A stretch of 64,000 nt of DNA. It comes from CBDBBY01 sp965203795 (GTDB lineage Bacteria; Pseudomonadota; Alphaproteobacteria; Rhodobacterales; Rhodobacteraceae). Each line of letters opens with the position of its first letter. Within the stretch, counting starts at the first letter, position 1. A program made the translations under genes and the position numbers. The stretch lies in NCBI GenBank assembly GCA_965203795.1, contig OZ241915.1, forward strand, positions 3,224,001 to 3,288,000. The letters are read 5' to 3'. Positions 27,980 through 37,068 of this stretch are shown one piece after another. The notes beneath the pieces were generated by a model that saw only the letters and a program-made list of their open reading frames with translations, had not been told where the DNA came from and did no database searches.

Positions 27980-28824
27980 CGATGGCGACGCTTGCGGAGG
28001 TGCTCCAGCCCGCTTTGGAGCGGCGGTACGCCGTCGGCGGGCTGGTCGTGCTGGGCTGGGAGGATGCGCGGGCCTTTGTGGACGCCGCCGAGGCCGCGCG
28101 CGCATCGGTCATCCTGCAGGCGGGGCCCGGCTGCCGCGCCCACACGCCGCTGCCGGTTCTCGCATCGATGTTCAGAAAGCTCGGCGAGGATGCGGATGTT
28201 CCTGTCGTGGCCCATCTGGACCACGGGTACGAGTTCGACGAGTGCCGCGAAGCCGTCGAGTGCGGATTCACGTCGGTGATGTTCGACGGCTCGCGCAGCC
28301 CGCTTGAGGAAAACATCGAGATGACGGCGCGGGTGGCCGAGCTCGCGCACTCCGCGGGCGTTTCCTGCGAAGGCGAAATCGGCTTCGTCGGCTACGACCA
28401 GGGCGAAGCCTCCGCGATGAGCGATCCCGCGGAGGCGGCGCGGTTCGCCAAGGAATCAGGCGTGGATGCGCTGGCGGTATCGGTCGGCAACGTGCATTTG
28501 CAGCAGACGAAAGCGGCGAAGATCGACATGGATGCGCTGAGGGCCATTGACGCCGTGACCGAAGTGCCGCTGGTCATTCACGGCGGGTCGGGAATCGCGT
28601 CGGAAACCCGCGCGCAGATCGCCCGCGGAACCTCGGTGTGCAAATTCAACATCGGCACCGAGCTGACCATGGCGTTCGGAAACGCTCTGCGCAGCGCGGT
28701 GGACAAGGACCGTAACCGGTTCAACAGGATCCAGCTGCTGCGCGAGGCGGAGGAAGCGCTGCGCGATGCCGCGCAGGAGGTCATCGAGTCGCTGCTGCCC
28801 TCTTCGCCCGCCGACGGGCATTGA
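27976..28824 (+). CDS. iolJ: Class II aldolase, probable 6-phospho-5-dehydro-2-deoxygluconate aldolase (IolJ-like)
   Basis: This 282-residue protein belongs to the class II fructose-bisphosphate/tagatose aldolase family. VPVVAHLDHGYEFDECREAV near residue 75 contains the catalytic Asp and a zinc-binding His. CEGEIGFVGYDQGEAS near 132, VGNVHLQQT and VIHGGSGIA near 197 supply further metal and phosphate contacts. It is coupled to iolB by an ATGA overlap, so the natural substrate is most likely the product of IolC, split into dihydroxyacetone phosphate and malonic semialdehyde. A RutE-like malonic semialdehyde reductase homologue occurs at 49.6 kb, unlinked. Other aldolase specificities cannot be excluded from sequence alone. 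Confidence 0.82.
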   Translation: MTMATLAEVLQPALERRYAVGGLVVLGWEDARAFVDAAEAARASVILQAGPGCRAHTPLPVLASMFRKLGEDADVPVVAHLDHGYEFDECREAVECGFTSVMFDGSRSPLEENIEMTARVAELAHSAGVSCEGEIGFVGYDQGEASAMSDPAEAARFAKESGVDALAVSVGNVHLQQTKAAKIDMDALRAIDAVTEVPLVIHGGSGIASETRAQIARGTSVCKFNIGTELTMAFGNALRSAVDKDRNRFNRIQLLREAEEALRDAAQEVIESLLPSSPADGH

Positions 28825-28934
28825 GGGGCGGCACCAGCGACGAGGCCATCAGCCTGCCGCCGTTCCGGATGCGCGACCGCAGGTCCATGATCCCCAGCCC
28901 CGGCGCGTCGCGCTTGCGGCCGACAGCCTGACCC

Positions 28935-31142
28935 ATGCGCCAACCCGTCAAGCCGGAACGCGATGTCGTGCTTATTGGCGGCGGCCACGCCCATGCCCTC
29001 TTGCTGCAGGCTTGGGGAATGAGGCCCCGCCAGGATGCGCGGCTGACCCTTATCGACCCGCATCCGAAAGCCCCCTACACAGGAATGCTTCCGGGGCACA
29101 TCGCAGGCCACTACGCCCTCGGCGAGCTTGAGATCGATCTGTTTCGGCTCGCCCGTCACGCGCGTGCGAGGCTTGTTTCGGCCTCCGCAACCGGCATCGA
29201 CCGCGGCGCCCGGAAAGTCATGATCGAGGGACGAACCGGCATCGGATACGACCTCATTTCGATCAATGTTGGATCCGTCTCGTCGCTAGCCGGGCTTCCC
29301 GGTTTCCGGGAGCACGCGAACCCGGCCAAGCCGCTCGGCGCTTTCGCCGACGCTTGGGACTTGTTCGTGGCCGGAGTCGCGAGCGGGCGATCTGCTCCGG
29401 AGGTTGCCGTGGTCGGTGGCGGCGTCGCCGGCGTCGAACTGGCGCTGGCGATGGATTGGCGCCTCCGGTCGGCATCGCCCGAGCCGAGGCGCATTGTGCT
29501 GATCGAGGCCGGAAGCGAACTGCTTCCGGAGCTCCGCGGCGGGACGCGGCGCAGGCTCGCCCGGCTTCTGCGGGAGCGCGGCATCGCCGTGATGCTTTCG
29601 GAATCGGCGGACGAGTTCCGTTCCGATGGCGTCATTCTGGGCTCCGGAATGAAGATCGGGTGCGGCTTTGCGGCTGTCGCCGCCGGTGCGGCTGCTCCGG
29701 GCTGGCTTCAGGAGACCGGTCTCAAGCTGCATGACGGCTTCGTATCGGTGGACCGGTTCCTGCGTTCACTGAGCGACGAATCGACTTACGCAGTCGGCGA
29801 CTGCGCGCATTTCGGCGATGCGCCGCTGCCAAAGGCCGGCGTGTTCGCGGTTCGGCAGGCGCCGGTTCTATTCAGGAACCTGCGCGCGTCGCTGTCCGGA
29901 GAAGCCCGGAAGCCGTTCCGCCCGCAAAGGGATTTTCTGCGGCTGGTGTCAACGGGGGACGCGAGCGCGGTCGGGCAGAAGTTCGGCGTAGGCGCCGAAG
30001 GGCCGTGGATCTGGAGGTTCAAGGACCGGGTCGACCGACGCTTCATGCGCAGGCTGACGGAACTGCCGACGATGGGCGCCGCCGCTGGCAAAACGGACGG
30101 CGCCCCGCACGAGGAACATGCGCTGTGCGGTGGCTGCGGATCCAAGCTTGGCCGAAAGCCGCTCCTCGGCGCACTTCGGCGGCTTCCGGAACCTTCCCGA
30201 CGCGATGTCCTGTTCGGCGGCGGCGACGATGCAGCGGCGATCAGATTCGAGAAGCAGGTCCAAGTGATTTCGACGGATCATCTCAGGCCGCTCACCGGCG
30301 ATGTCTGGCTGCATGCGCGCATCGCCGCGCTGCATGCGCTCGGCGATGTCTGGGCGATGGGAGCGAAACCGCAGGCCGCGCTCGCGCATGTGGTTCTTCC
30401 GGAAATGCCCGACCGGATGCTGGAGTCGACCTTGGAAGAGATCATGGATGCCGCGGCATCCGCGTTCCGGGCGGAAGGCGCGGACGTAGTCGGCGGCCAT
30501 ACGAGCCTCGGCGCGGAGATGCTGATCGGGTTCACGGTGACCGGGATCGCGGGCGACCGAACGGTCCGAAAGGGCGGAGCGCGGCCCGGCGCCCGAATCA
30601 TTGCGACGCGGGCCATCGGATCAGGGACGATTCTTGCAGGCGAGATGCGAGGAATTGCCGACGGCCGGGACGTCCTCGGCGCCTTGAGCGAAATGGCCCG
30701 CTCCTCGGGGAGCGCGGCCGGGATCCTTTCTTCCGCCGCCAGCGCCATGACCGATGTCAGCGGCTTCGGCTTTGCCGGGCATCTCATGGAGATGCTGGAG
30801 CAATCCGGCGTCTCCGCAAGGCTGGATTTGGATTCGGTGCGCGTTCTGAAAGGCGCGATGGAGCTCGCGGCGAAGGGCGTCCGTTCCGTGATCTGGCCTG
30901 CCAACCGCGGAGCCGCGGAGCGAATGTCCCTTCCGGCCGACCCGCGGGCCGATCTTCTGTTCGATCCGCAGACCGCAGGCGGGCTTCTTGCAACCGTGCC
31001 GATAAGCGATGCGGCAGCGGTGCTTGAACGCCTGCGAGGCGCAGGAGAGCCCGCTGCGGACATCGGCGAAATCATGCCGGGCGAGCCGTTCATCCGCGTC
31101 GAGCGCGGCGGGGCGCGCGCGGAACCGGATTCAGGCCGGTAA
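28935..31142 (+). CDS. selD: SelD selenide,water dikinase fused to an N-terminal FAD oxidoreductase
   Basis: This 735-residue fusion has two parts. Residues 1 to about 370 form an NDH-2-like pyridine nucleotide-disulphide oxidoreductase: VVLIGGGHAHALLLQAW (FAD dinucleotide fold), EVAVVGGGVAGVELAL (NAD fold) and TYAVGDCAHFG. Residues from about 395 are SelD: EHALCGGCGSKLGRK near 398 with Cys at the catalytic site, GGGDDAAAI, STDHLRPLTGDVWLHARIAA, VVGGHTSLG, and DVSGFGFAGHLMEML. SelD makes selenophosphate from selenide and ATP. The convergent mnmH/selU gene overlaps its end, and no selA, selB or tRNA-Sec lies here, so the selenophosphate probably serves 2-selenouridine in tRNA, at least locally. 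SelD-oxidoreductase fusions are known in other bacteria. Confidence 0.92.
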   Translation: MRQPVKPERDVVLIGGGHAHALLLQAWGMRPRQDARLTLIDPHPKAPYTGMLPGHIAGHYALGELEIDLFRLARHARARLVSASATGIDRGARKVMIEGRTGIGYDLISINVGSVSSLAGLPGFREHANPAKPLGAFADAWDLFVAGVASGRSAPEVAVVGGGVAGVELALAMDWRLRSASPEPRRIVLIEAGSELLPELRGGTRRRLARLLRERGIAVMLSESADEFRSDGVILGSGMKIGCGFAAVAAGAAAPGWLQETGLKLHDGFVSVDRFLRSLSDESTYAVGDCAHFGDAPLPKAGVFAVRQAPVLFRNLRASLSGEARKPFRPQRDFLRLVSTGDASAVGQKFGVGAEGPWIWRFKDRVDRRFMRRLTELPTMGAAAGKTDGAPHEEHALCGGCGSKLGRKPLLGALRRLPEPSRRDVLFGGGDDAAAIRFEKQVQVISTDHLRPLTGDVWLHARIAALHALGDVWAMGAKPQAALAHVVLPEMPDRMLESTLEEIMDAAASAFRAEGADVVGGHTSLGAEMLIGFTVTGIAGDRTVRKGGARPGARIIATRAIGSGTILAGEMRGIADGRDVLGALSEMARSSGSAAGILSSAASAMTDVSGFGFAGHLMEMLEQSGVSARLDLDSVRVLKGAMELAAKGVRSVIWPANRGAAERMSLPADPRADLLFDPQTAGGLLATVPISDAAAVLERLRGAGEPAADIGEIMPGEPFIRVERGGARAEPDSGR

Positions 31143-32195
31143 GCGCACGATCTTCTTGACGATGTCCGCGACGTCGCGGGCAGCGTTTTCGAGACCCTCT
31201 TCAGACAGGTCCTTCAGCTCCAGCCTTTGCGGGGACTGCAATCCGTCCGACCGATGCTTGCGGTAACGGGGATCGTAGTGGTGCTCCATCAGCTCGCCCG
31301 CGAGCGCGGCCAAGCTTCCGGACTCAGCAAGCCTCATCCATTCGGCCAAAGTCTCCCGGGAGTGGAACCGATCCAGCTGCGCCAGGCTCTCGCGCAGCCG
31401 CGAGCGGTCGCGTTCGAAGAATTTGAACCGGTCGGCCAAGTATCGGGCGCGCTCCGCGGCATCCGCAGCAAGCTCAATGCGCGGCGCGGCCAGCATAGCC
31501 TTCCAGAGCAGCGGCGGCACAATCCGGTCGCCTATCCGGCTGGATTCCGCTTCGACGATGACTGGACGCGACTCGTCCAGCGCCGCGATCTCCAGGACCA
31601 GCGCACTTTCGAACGCTTTCTGCGATGGCTGAGGACCTTCGCGGGCTCCGAAAAGGGAGCCGCTGTGGTTCGCGAGCCGCTCCAGGTCCAGAGTTTGGAT
31701 TCCGTGCCGGTGAAGCATGCCAAGCATTTCGGTCTTGCCCGTTCCGGTATTGCCGTCGAGCAGCACGGCGGAGACGCCGAGTGTTCCTTCGTACAGGAAG
31801 TTCGAGACGAGTTTCCGATAGGTCCGGTAGCCTCCGGCAAGCGTGTCGACGCGCCAGCCCACTTTCGTAAGCACATCGGCCATTGCCGCCGAACGCATGC
31901 CTCCGCGCCAGCAATACACTAGCGGGTGGTATCCTCCGCCTTTGTCGGCGAAATGCGCCTCCAGATGGCTGGCGATGTTCCTTGCCACGAGCGCCGCGCC
32001 CGTCCGGCGGGCGCCGAACCGGCTCACCCTGACATACTCGGTTCCAACCCTTGCCCGCTCCTCGTCGTCGAGGACCGGCAGGCTGACGGCTCCGGGAAAA
32101 TGATCCTCCGCGAATTCCGCGGGCGCTCGCACGTCGACGACTTCGTCGTACGGGTGCTCAAGCAGCTGGCGGATGGAGCGGGGCTCGAACTGCAT
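31131..32195 (-). CDS. mnmH: tRNA 2-selenouridine synthase (MnmH/SelU)
   Basis: This 354-residue protein has the two-domain layout of SelU/MnmH. The N-terminal rhodanese domain has VVDVRAPAEFAEDHFPGAV, and GYHPLVYCWRGGMRSAAMA near residue 90 holds the catalytic Cys. A C-terminal P-loop domain follows with LLDGNTGTGKTEMLGMLHRH near 147. It replaces sulphur with selenium at the wobble uridine of some tRNAs, using selenophosphate from SelD. The gene converges on selD and their ends overlap by 12 bases, an arrangement that may restrain simultaneous full transcription. Confidence 0.93.
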   Translation of the reverse strand: MQFEPRSIRQLLEHPYDEVVDVRAPAEFAEDHFPGAVSLPVLDDEERARVGTEYVRVSRFGARRTGAALVARNIASHLEAHFADKGGGYHPLVYCWRGGMRSAAMADVLTKVGWRVDTLAGGYRTYRKLVSNFLYEGTLGVSAVLLDGNTGTGKTEMLGMLHRHGIQTLDLERLANHSGSLFGAREGPQPSQKAFESALVLEIAALDESRPVIVEAESSRIGDRIVPPLLWKAMLAAPRIELAADAAERARYLADRFKFFERDRSRLRESLAQLDRFHSRETLAEWMRLAESGSLAALAGELMEHHYDPRYRKHRSDGLQSPQRLELKDLSEEGLENAARDVADIVKKIVRLPA

Positions 32196-32294
32196 GATGT
32201 TCCAATGGGGATCCCGTCAGCGCATTGGCGCTTCAATAAGATCGCGATTCCGTTTAGTCTCGGCGGGTTCGCACCGCGGATGCATGCGGATGAC

Positions 32295-32371
32295 GGCCCC
32301 GTAGCTCAGCAGGATAGAGCGACCGCCTCCTAAGCGGTAGGCCACAGGTTCGAATCCTGTCGGGGCCGCCA
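32295..32371 (+). tRNA. tRNA-Arg (anticodon CCU)
   Basis: A complete 77-base cloverleaf is visible. The acceptor stem pairs GGCCCCG with CGGGGCC, and the D-arm contains AGCTCAGCAGGATAGAGC. The anticodon stem ACCGC/GCGGT closes the loop CTCCTAA with anticodon CCT. The T-arm contains ACAGGTTCGAATCCTGT. The 3' CCA is encoded (32369-32371). It reads AGG codons. Confidence 0.97.
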
Positions 32372-32415
32372 ATCCTTGCGGGAATCCAAAACCGCGACGG
32401 AACATTCCATACCCC

Positions 32416-33516
32416 TTAGCCCTCGGCGGCGGTTTCGCCGTTCCGGCGAAGGAAGGGCAACGCGGCGGCGTACGCTTTTCGCATCAGCGACGGCAGGCTT
32501 TCCAGATCGAACAACTCGCTGCGGATGAACATGCCATCAGGAACGCTCGCGCCGTCCGGCAGCCGGGCAACCTTCACTTCCATCCGCAAATCGAAATGCG
32601 TGAACACATGGCGCACTTCGTCGTCGAGACTGCGCCAGTCGGCGCTGCAGGGAGGTCCGCGCCGCCTTCCGTCCCAGCCGCTGCTCGGCCATCCGAGCGT
32701 TCCGCCAAGCAATCCGCCGTCCGGCCTGCGCTCCAGCAGCCATGCGCCGTCATCGCGCCTCGCAACATACGCGGTTCCCGTGCGGAGCGGCTTGCCTGTT
32801 CGACGGCGACGCTCGGGAATGCGGTCTTGGACGCCTTCCTGCCTCGCGAGGCAACTCGCTTCCCACGGGCACGAGTCGCAGCGCGGATTCCTCGGCCTGC
32901 AGACGGTCGCGCCTAGGTCCATGATGGCCTGGGCGTAGTCGCCGGGCCGCTCTCGCGGAGTCATGGCCATCGCGTGTTCCGAGACCAGTTTAGCGGTGGA
33001 GGCGGGCTCGCCTTGGATCAAGTGCATGCGCGCCATGACGCGCTTGACGTTGCCGTCCACGACCGCCGCCGGTTCGCCGAACGCGATCGCGCGAATGGCG
33101 GCGGCTGTGTACGACCCGATTCCCGGCAGCGATTCGAGCGCGGCTCGATCACGCGGAAACCGGCCTTCCATTTCAAAAGCGACGACGCGGGCGCATTCGA
33201 GAAGGCGCCGGGCCCGGGCGTAGTATCCCAACCCCGCCCACTCGGACATCACGCGATCATCGTCCGCCGAGGCAAGATCGCGGATCGTCGGCCAGAGCTT
33301 GATGAACCGCTCGAAATAGGGGCGGACGGTCGCCGCCACGGTCTGCTGCAGCATAATTTCGGAGAGCCAGACCCGGTAGGGATCGGGCATCGCGTCCGGG
33401 GCGCGGACGCGCCAAGGAAGCTCGCGCCCGTTCCGGTCGTACCAGCCAAGCAGGACGTCGCTCAGGGATTCTTCGCGCAACTGTGAAACTCCTGCGGGCA
33501 ATCTTCGGCATGACAT
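32416..33516 (-). CDS. mutY: A/G-specific adenine glycosylase MutY
   Basis: This 366-residue base-excision repair glycosylase removes adenine mispaired with 8-oxoguanine. GRELPWRVRAPDAMPDPYRV and SEIMLQQTVAATVRPYFERF are the usual N-terminal motifs with the catalytic Glu. LPGIGSYTAAAIRAIAFGEP is the HhH motif, followed by VVDGNVKRVMAR with the catalytic Asp. CRPRNPRCDSCPWEASC gives the four Cys of the iron-sulphur cluster (CX6CX2CX5C). The C-terminal NUDIX-like domain recognises 8-oxoG (VFTHFDLRMEV). The ATG at 33516 leaves almost no gap to the divergent gene. TTG 33480, preceded by AGGAG, would fit the family start equally well. Confidence 0.94.
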   Translation of the reverse strand: MSCRRLPAGVSQLREESLSDVLLGWYDRNGRELPWRVRAPDAMPDPYRVWLSEIMLQQTVAATVRPYFERFIKLWPTIRDLASADDDRVMSEWAGLGYYARARRLLECARVVAFEMEGRFPRDRAALESLPGIGSYTAAAIRAIAFGEPAAVVDGNVKRVMARMHLIQGEPASTAKLVSEHAMAMTPRERPGDYAQAIMDLGATVCRPRNPRCDSCPWEASCLARQEGVQDRIPERRRRTGKPLRTGTAYVARRDDGAWLLERRPDGGLLGGTLGWPSSGWDGRRRGPPCSADWRSLDDEVRHVFTHFDLRMEVKVARLPDGASVPDGMFIRSELFDLESLPSLMRKAYAAALPFLRRNGETAAEG

Positions 33517-33567
33517 TCGGATATGAAACGCCTAGATTCCACCGCTGCCGGAATACAGAGTGCCTCC

Positions 33568-34092
33568 ATGAAGCGCACGGGCTTGAAGACCGCCGTCCAA
33601 GAGAACGCCGACCGCCGACGCCGCGGGTTCGAGCGGGCGTCGATCATCCTGAAGGACATCCTGGGGCCGGAGGCGGCCAAGCGCGGATTCACGCTTACGC
33701 GCATATTGACGTGCTGGCGGGAGATTGCCGGGCCGTCAATCGCCGAAGCCGCGGTGCCGCTTTCCGTCACGTACGGAAGGGATTCCCATTGCGGAACCCT
33801 GAAGGTTCTGGTGCCCGGCGCCAGGGCGACGGAAATTGCCATGTCGGTTCCGGAAATCATCGAACGGGTCAACTCCGCGCACGGATTCCGCGCGATTTCG
33901 GATGTGCGCATCACCCAGGTCCGGGGCCGCCAGCGACCCAGGCCGGAACCCGCGGACGGACCGGCCCCGGCTGCCGAGCCGGACGAGGATTGCCTGGAAG
34001 CCGTCAGAAAGGCGGCGGCCGGGATCGAGGATTCCGCACTCCGCGGCGAGCTGGAAGCTCTGGGCCGCGGACTGCTGGCAAGAGGCCGCTAA
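33568..34092 (+). CDS. DUF721 (DciA-like) protein
   Basis: This protein of about 174 residues has the DUF721 fold seen in DciA, a helicase-loading factor for DnaB in many bacteria that lack DnaC. The conserved part is FTLTRILTCWREIAGPSIAEAAVPLS, followed by TLKVLVPGARATEIAMSVPEIIERVNSAHGF (in pieces), and the C-terminus is polar. ATG 33568 gives the family-like N-terminus; ATG 33523 would add 15 residues. It sits divergently from mutY and 19 bases before a DsbA-type gene, a neighbourhood common in alphaproteobacteria. Whether this copy loads DnaB is not shown by the sequence. Confidence 0.75.
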   Translation: MKRTGLKTAVQENADRRRRGFERASIILKDILGPEAAKRGFTLTRILTCWREIAGPSIAEAAVPLSVTYGRDSHCGTLKVLVPGARATEIAMSVPEIIERVNSAHGFRAISDVRITQVRGRQRPRPEPADGPAPAAEPDEDCLEAVRKAAAGIEDSALRGELEALGRGLLARGR

Positions 34093-34111
34093 ACGCGAGG
34101 ACGACGGGAAC

Positions 34112-34750
34112 ATGCTCACGAAACCCGGAATGAAGACCCGGCGGGCGGTGCTCGCGGGCCTTCCGCTGCTGCTGATTCCCTCTCTTGCGGGCCTGCCGTC
34201 CGTCGCGCAAGCGCAAGGGCAGCCATCGTACGTCGAGATGGAAATCGGCAATCCCGATGCCTCCGTCACGATATTCGAATACGCGTCCTTCACCTGCCCG
34301 CATTGCGCGTCGTTCCACACGCAGGTGTTCAAACGCCTCAAGCCCGAATTCATCGACAGCGGAACGGTGAGATACGTGTTCCGCGAAGTCTATTTCGACC
34401 GGTTCGGCCTTTGGGCGGGAATTCTGGCGCGGTGCGGCGGCGAAGACAAATACTTCGGCATCGTCGACATCCTGTTCGAGCGGCAGCAGAGCTGGTCGCG
34501 CCTCAGCGAGCCGTCGGCGGTGGCCACGCGGCTGGCCGAGATCGGGCGCGCCGCCGGAATCACGGACGAGGAAATCAGCGTCTGCTTCCAGGACCAGGCG
34601 AACGCTGAATTGCTGGTCCAGAAGTACAAGGAGTTCTCGGAGCAGGACAACATCACGTCGACTCCAAGCTTCGTCATCAACGGCAGGAACTACTCCAACA
34701 TGGGATACGAGGAGTTCGTCGAAATTCTTGAGAACGAGCTGGGGAATTAA
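34112..34750 (+). CDS. DsbA-family thiol:disulphide oxidoreductase, exported
   Basis: This 212-residue thioredoxin-fold protein has a signal peptide (KTRRAVLAGLPLLLIPSLAG ending near AQAQ; an RR pair suggests possible Tat use). FEYASFTCPHCASFH carries the CPHC active site near residues 61-64, and TSTPSFVING carries the cis-Pro loop. It should act in the periplasm on disulphide bonds. ATG 34112 or ATG 34130 could start it. Its TAA stop and the TAA stop of the convergent lpxK share the four bases TTAA. Confidence 0.88.
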   Translation: MLTKPGMKTRRAVLAGLPLLLIPSLAGLPSVAQAQGQPSYVEMEIGNPDASVTIFEYASFTCPHCASFHTQVFKRLKPEFIDSGTVRYVFREVYFDRFGLWAGILARCGGEDKYFGIVDILFERQQSWSRLSEPSAVATRLAEIGRAAGITDEEISVCFQDQANAELLVQKYKEFSEQDNITSTPSFVINGRNYSNMGYEEFVEILENELGN

Positions 34751-35760
34751 GCTCCGGTCCCGCCGGATTGCGGCACGCGCAGCCCGGCGGATTCAAGCGC
34801 CGCGTCGATCTCCGCCCACGAATCGAATTCCAGACGGACCGGAAGCGTTAGAACCTCCGAACGCCATCTGGCAGGCAGCCTTGCGGCATCCTTCTCGGTT
34901 GTGACGAGCTGAGCGGAATGCGCCCTCGCCTGCCTTTCCAGCCTGATCAGCAGGCGATCGGGCAGCGGCTGGTGATCGCTGAGCGGAACCGCCCTCGCGA
35001 TCTCGGCGCCGAGCCCTCGGAGCGTGGCGAAGAACTTCTCCGGCCTGCCGATGCCGGCGAACGCGACCGCGCGCACCTCGCTCCAGTCAATGCCGACCGG
35101 CAGCGGCTTCAGCTGCGCATCCGCGGTCGGAATCCCGATCTTCCCGCCCCAAGCCTCGATGAACCGCGCCCGTTCGGAATGGGAGCCCACAAGCCCTACC
35201 AAATCGGCCCGGGCGAGTCCGTCCGCGATCCGTTCGCGCATGGGCCCTGCCGGCAAGACTCTGCCGTTCCCGAATCCGGCCGCGGCGTCCACCGCCAGCA
35301 GCGAAAAGTCCCGTGCGATTGACGGGTCCTGGTGGCCATCATCCAGCACAACGGCATCCGCTCCCGCTTCGACCGCAAGCTCCGCCGCCGCGGCGCGGTC
35401 GCGGGATACCCAAGTCGGCGCGAACGCGGCGAGGACGAGCGCCTCGTCGCCTACCCGCGATGCATGGTGGGCCCTGTGCTTCACCCGCAGCGGCCCGGTC
35501 TCCGTCCCGCCGTACCCGCGCGCGATTATGTGCGGCGCCATCCCCGCCTCGGCCAAGCGCTGCGCGATCGCGGCCGCCATTGGGGTCTTTCCTGCGCCGC
35601 CGACCACCAGATTGCCTACGCAGACAACCGGAACACCGGCCCGCCGCCATTTGCCGCTCCGAATTCTGCGCCTTGCGCCCCAAGCCCACAGGGCGGCCGC
35701 AGGCCCCAGAACCGCGGATTCGAACCCGGCAGGCTTGTCCCAGAACGCGGGCTGGCGCAT
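34747..35760 (-). CDS. lpxK: Tetraacyldisaccharide 4'-kinase (LpxK)
   Basis: This 337-residue lipid A kinase adds the 4'-phosphate to tetraacyldisaccharide-1-P at the inner membrane. The N-terminus MRQPAFWDKPAGF fits the family. VGNLVVGGAGKTPMAAAIAQ near residue 55 is the Walker A region, and GADAVVLDDGHQDPSIARDF contains the conserved DDGHQ motif. The open frame extends further upstream, but ATG 35760 overlaps the waaA stop by ATGA and gives the proper start. The gene is the last of the pmbA-DUF4170-waaA-lpxK run. Confidence 0.94.
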   Translation of the reverse strand: MRQPAFWDKPAGFESAVLGPAAALWAWGARRRIRSGKWRRAGVPVVCVGNLVVGGAGKTPMAAAIAQRLAEAGMAPHIIARGYGGTETGPLRVKHRAHHASRVGDEALVLAAFAPTWVSRDRAAAAELAVEAGADAVVLDDGHQDPSIARDFSLLAVDAAAGFGNGRVLPAGPMRERIADGLARADLVGLVGSHSERARFIEAWGGKIGIPTADAQLKPLPVGIDWSEVRAVAFAGIGRPEKFFATLRGLGAEIARAVPLSDHQPLPDRLLIRLERQARAHSAQLVTTEKDAARLPARWRSEVLTLPVRLEFDSWAEIDAALESAGLRVPQSGGTGA

Positions 35761-37052
35761 CAGTTTTGCCCCGATCCCTGAGGCAGAAAGGAAAGCACCA
35801 CTTCCGCCGCGCGCGCCGTCGCCCCATCGTCGCGGGAACAAACCTCGCCTGCCGCATGCGCGAACCGCGCCGCCGCTTCCGGATTCGCGAGCCGGACGAC
35901 CGCATCCGCCAGACCCCCGGCGGAATCCACCTGGATCGCACCGCCCGCTTCCCCAAAGCGCTTGTAGATTTCCGCGAAGTTTCTCACGTGCGGGCCGTGG
36001 ATGATCGCTGAATCAAGCGCGGCCGGCTCGTACGGGTTGTGGCCTCCGACATCGAACAGCGATCCTCCCATGAAGCTTGCGAACGCGAGGCGGAACCAGA
36101 GACCCAGCTCGCCCAGGGTATCAGCGATGTACGCGCTGTCCGAATCGCCTGGCAGCTTTCCGTCCGAACGCAGCGTCGCCGGAATTCCGGATTCCTTCAG
36201 CCGGTCTGCGGCCTGCTGACCGCGCTCAGGATGCCTCGGCGCCACGATCAGGAACAAGCCCCGCACGCGCTCCGCCGCCGAAGCGTGCGCCGCGGCCACA
36301 ATCTCTTCCTCGCCGGGGTGCGTCGATGCCGCAAGCCAGACCCGGCGGCCGTCCAGCCGCCTGGCGAGCCGCGCGAGTTCTTCGTTGTCGCATGGCAGGG
36401 CGTCTGCACCGCCTTTGAGCGTGCCCGTGACTTCCATCCGCTCCTCGGTCAGCCCCAGGCTTACGAGGAAACCGGCCGTTTCCGCGTCCTGCACCAGCGC
36501 TTTGCGGAAGCGGCCGAGAAGCGCGCCCGAAACGCCCGGAAACCTCCGCCAACGCCTGTGCGAAGCGGCCGACATGCGCGCATTCACGTAGATCATGGGC
36601 ACGCCCCGCGCATGGGTTTCGCATATGAGCGCAGGCCAAAGCTCGCTTTCGGTCCACACGCCGATAGCGGGGCGCCAGTGATCAAGGAACCGCCTGACGC
36701 CCCGGCGCAGGTCGTACGGGACGAATTGGTGCCTAGTCCGGGCGGGCAGTCTCGACCCGAGAACCTTGGATGAGGAAACCGTTCCGGTCGTCACGAGGAA
36801 CTGAAGCTCAGCGCGGATCTCGCCGAGGGTTTTGACGAGCTTCAGGATCGAAAGCGCCTCGCCGACGCTCGCGGCGTGGAGCCACACCAAGGGACCGTCC
36901 GGTCTCGGCAGCGACGGCCTGCCGAATCGCTCGTTTGCGCGCGCCGGATCCTCCTTGCCGCGTTCGAGCCGCCTTCGGAGAACGCGCCGTCCCGCAGGAT
37001 CGGCGATGCTCGAAAGGGCCAAGTAGGCCGCAAGCACCAGCGGGCCGCCCAT
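35760..37052 (-). CDS. waaA: 3-deoxy-D-manno-octulosonic acid transferase (WaaA/KdtA)
   Basis: This 430-residue glycosyltransferase (GT30 plus GT-B C-terminal domain) links Kdo to lipid IV-A. The N-terminal membrane anchor is followed by RPDGPLVWLHAASVGEALSI, TTGTVSSSKVLGSRLPARTR and QFVPYDLRRGVRRFLDHWRP, all typical. GVWTESELWPALICE carries a conserved acidic segment. The C-terminal nucleotide-sugar domain contains LIVAPRHPERG and MGGSLFDVGGHNPYEPAALD. It is followed by lpxK with overlapping codons. Confidence 0.95.
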   Translation of the reverse strand: MGGPLVLAAYLALSSIADPAGRRVLRRRLERGKEDPARANERFGRPSLPRPDGPLVWLHAASVGEALSILKLVKTLGEIRAELQFLVTTGTVSSSKVLGSRLPARTRHQFVPYDLRRGVRRFLDHWRPAIGVWTESELWPALICETHARGVPMIYVNARMSAASHRRWRRFPGVSGALLGRFRKALVQDAETAGFLVSLGLTEERMEVTGTLKGGADALPCDNEELARLARRLDGRRVWLAASTHPGEEEIVAAAHASAAERVRGLFLIVAPRHPERGQQAADRLKESGIPATLRSDGKLPGDSDSAYIADTLGELGLWFRLAFASFMGGSLFDVGGHNPYEPAALDSAIIHGPHVRNFAEIYKRFGEAGGAIQVDSAGGLADAVVRLANPEAAARFAHAAGEVCSRDDGATARAAEVVLSFLPQGSGQN

Positions 37053-37068
37053 TCCTGGCCAGCTCCGT

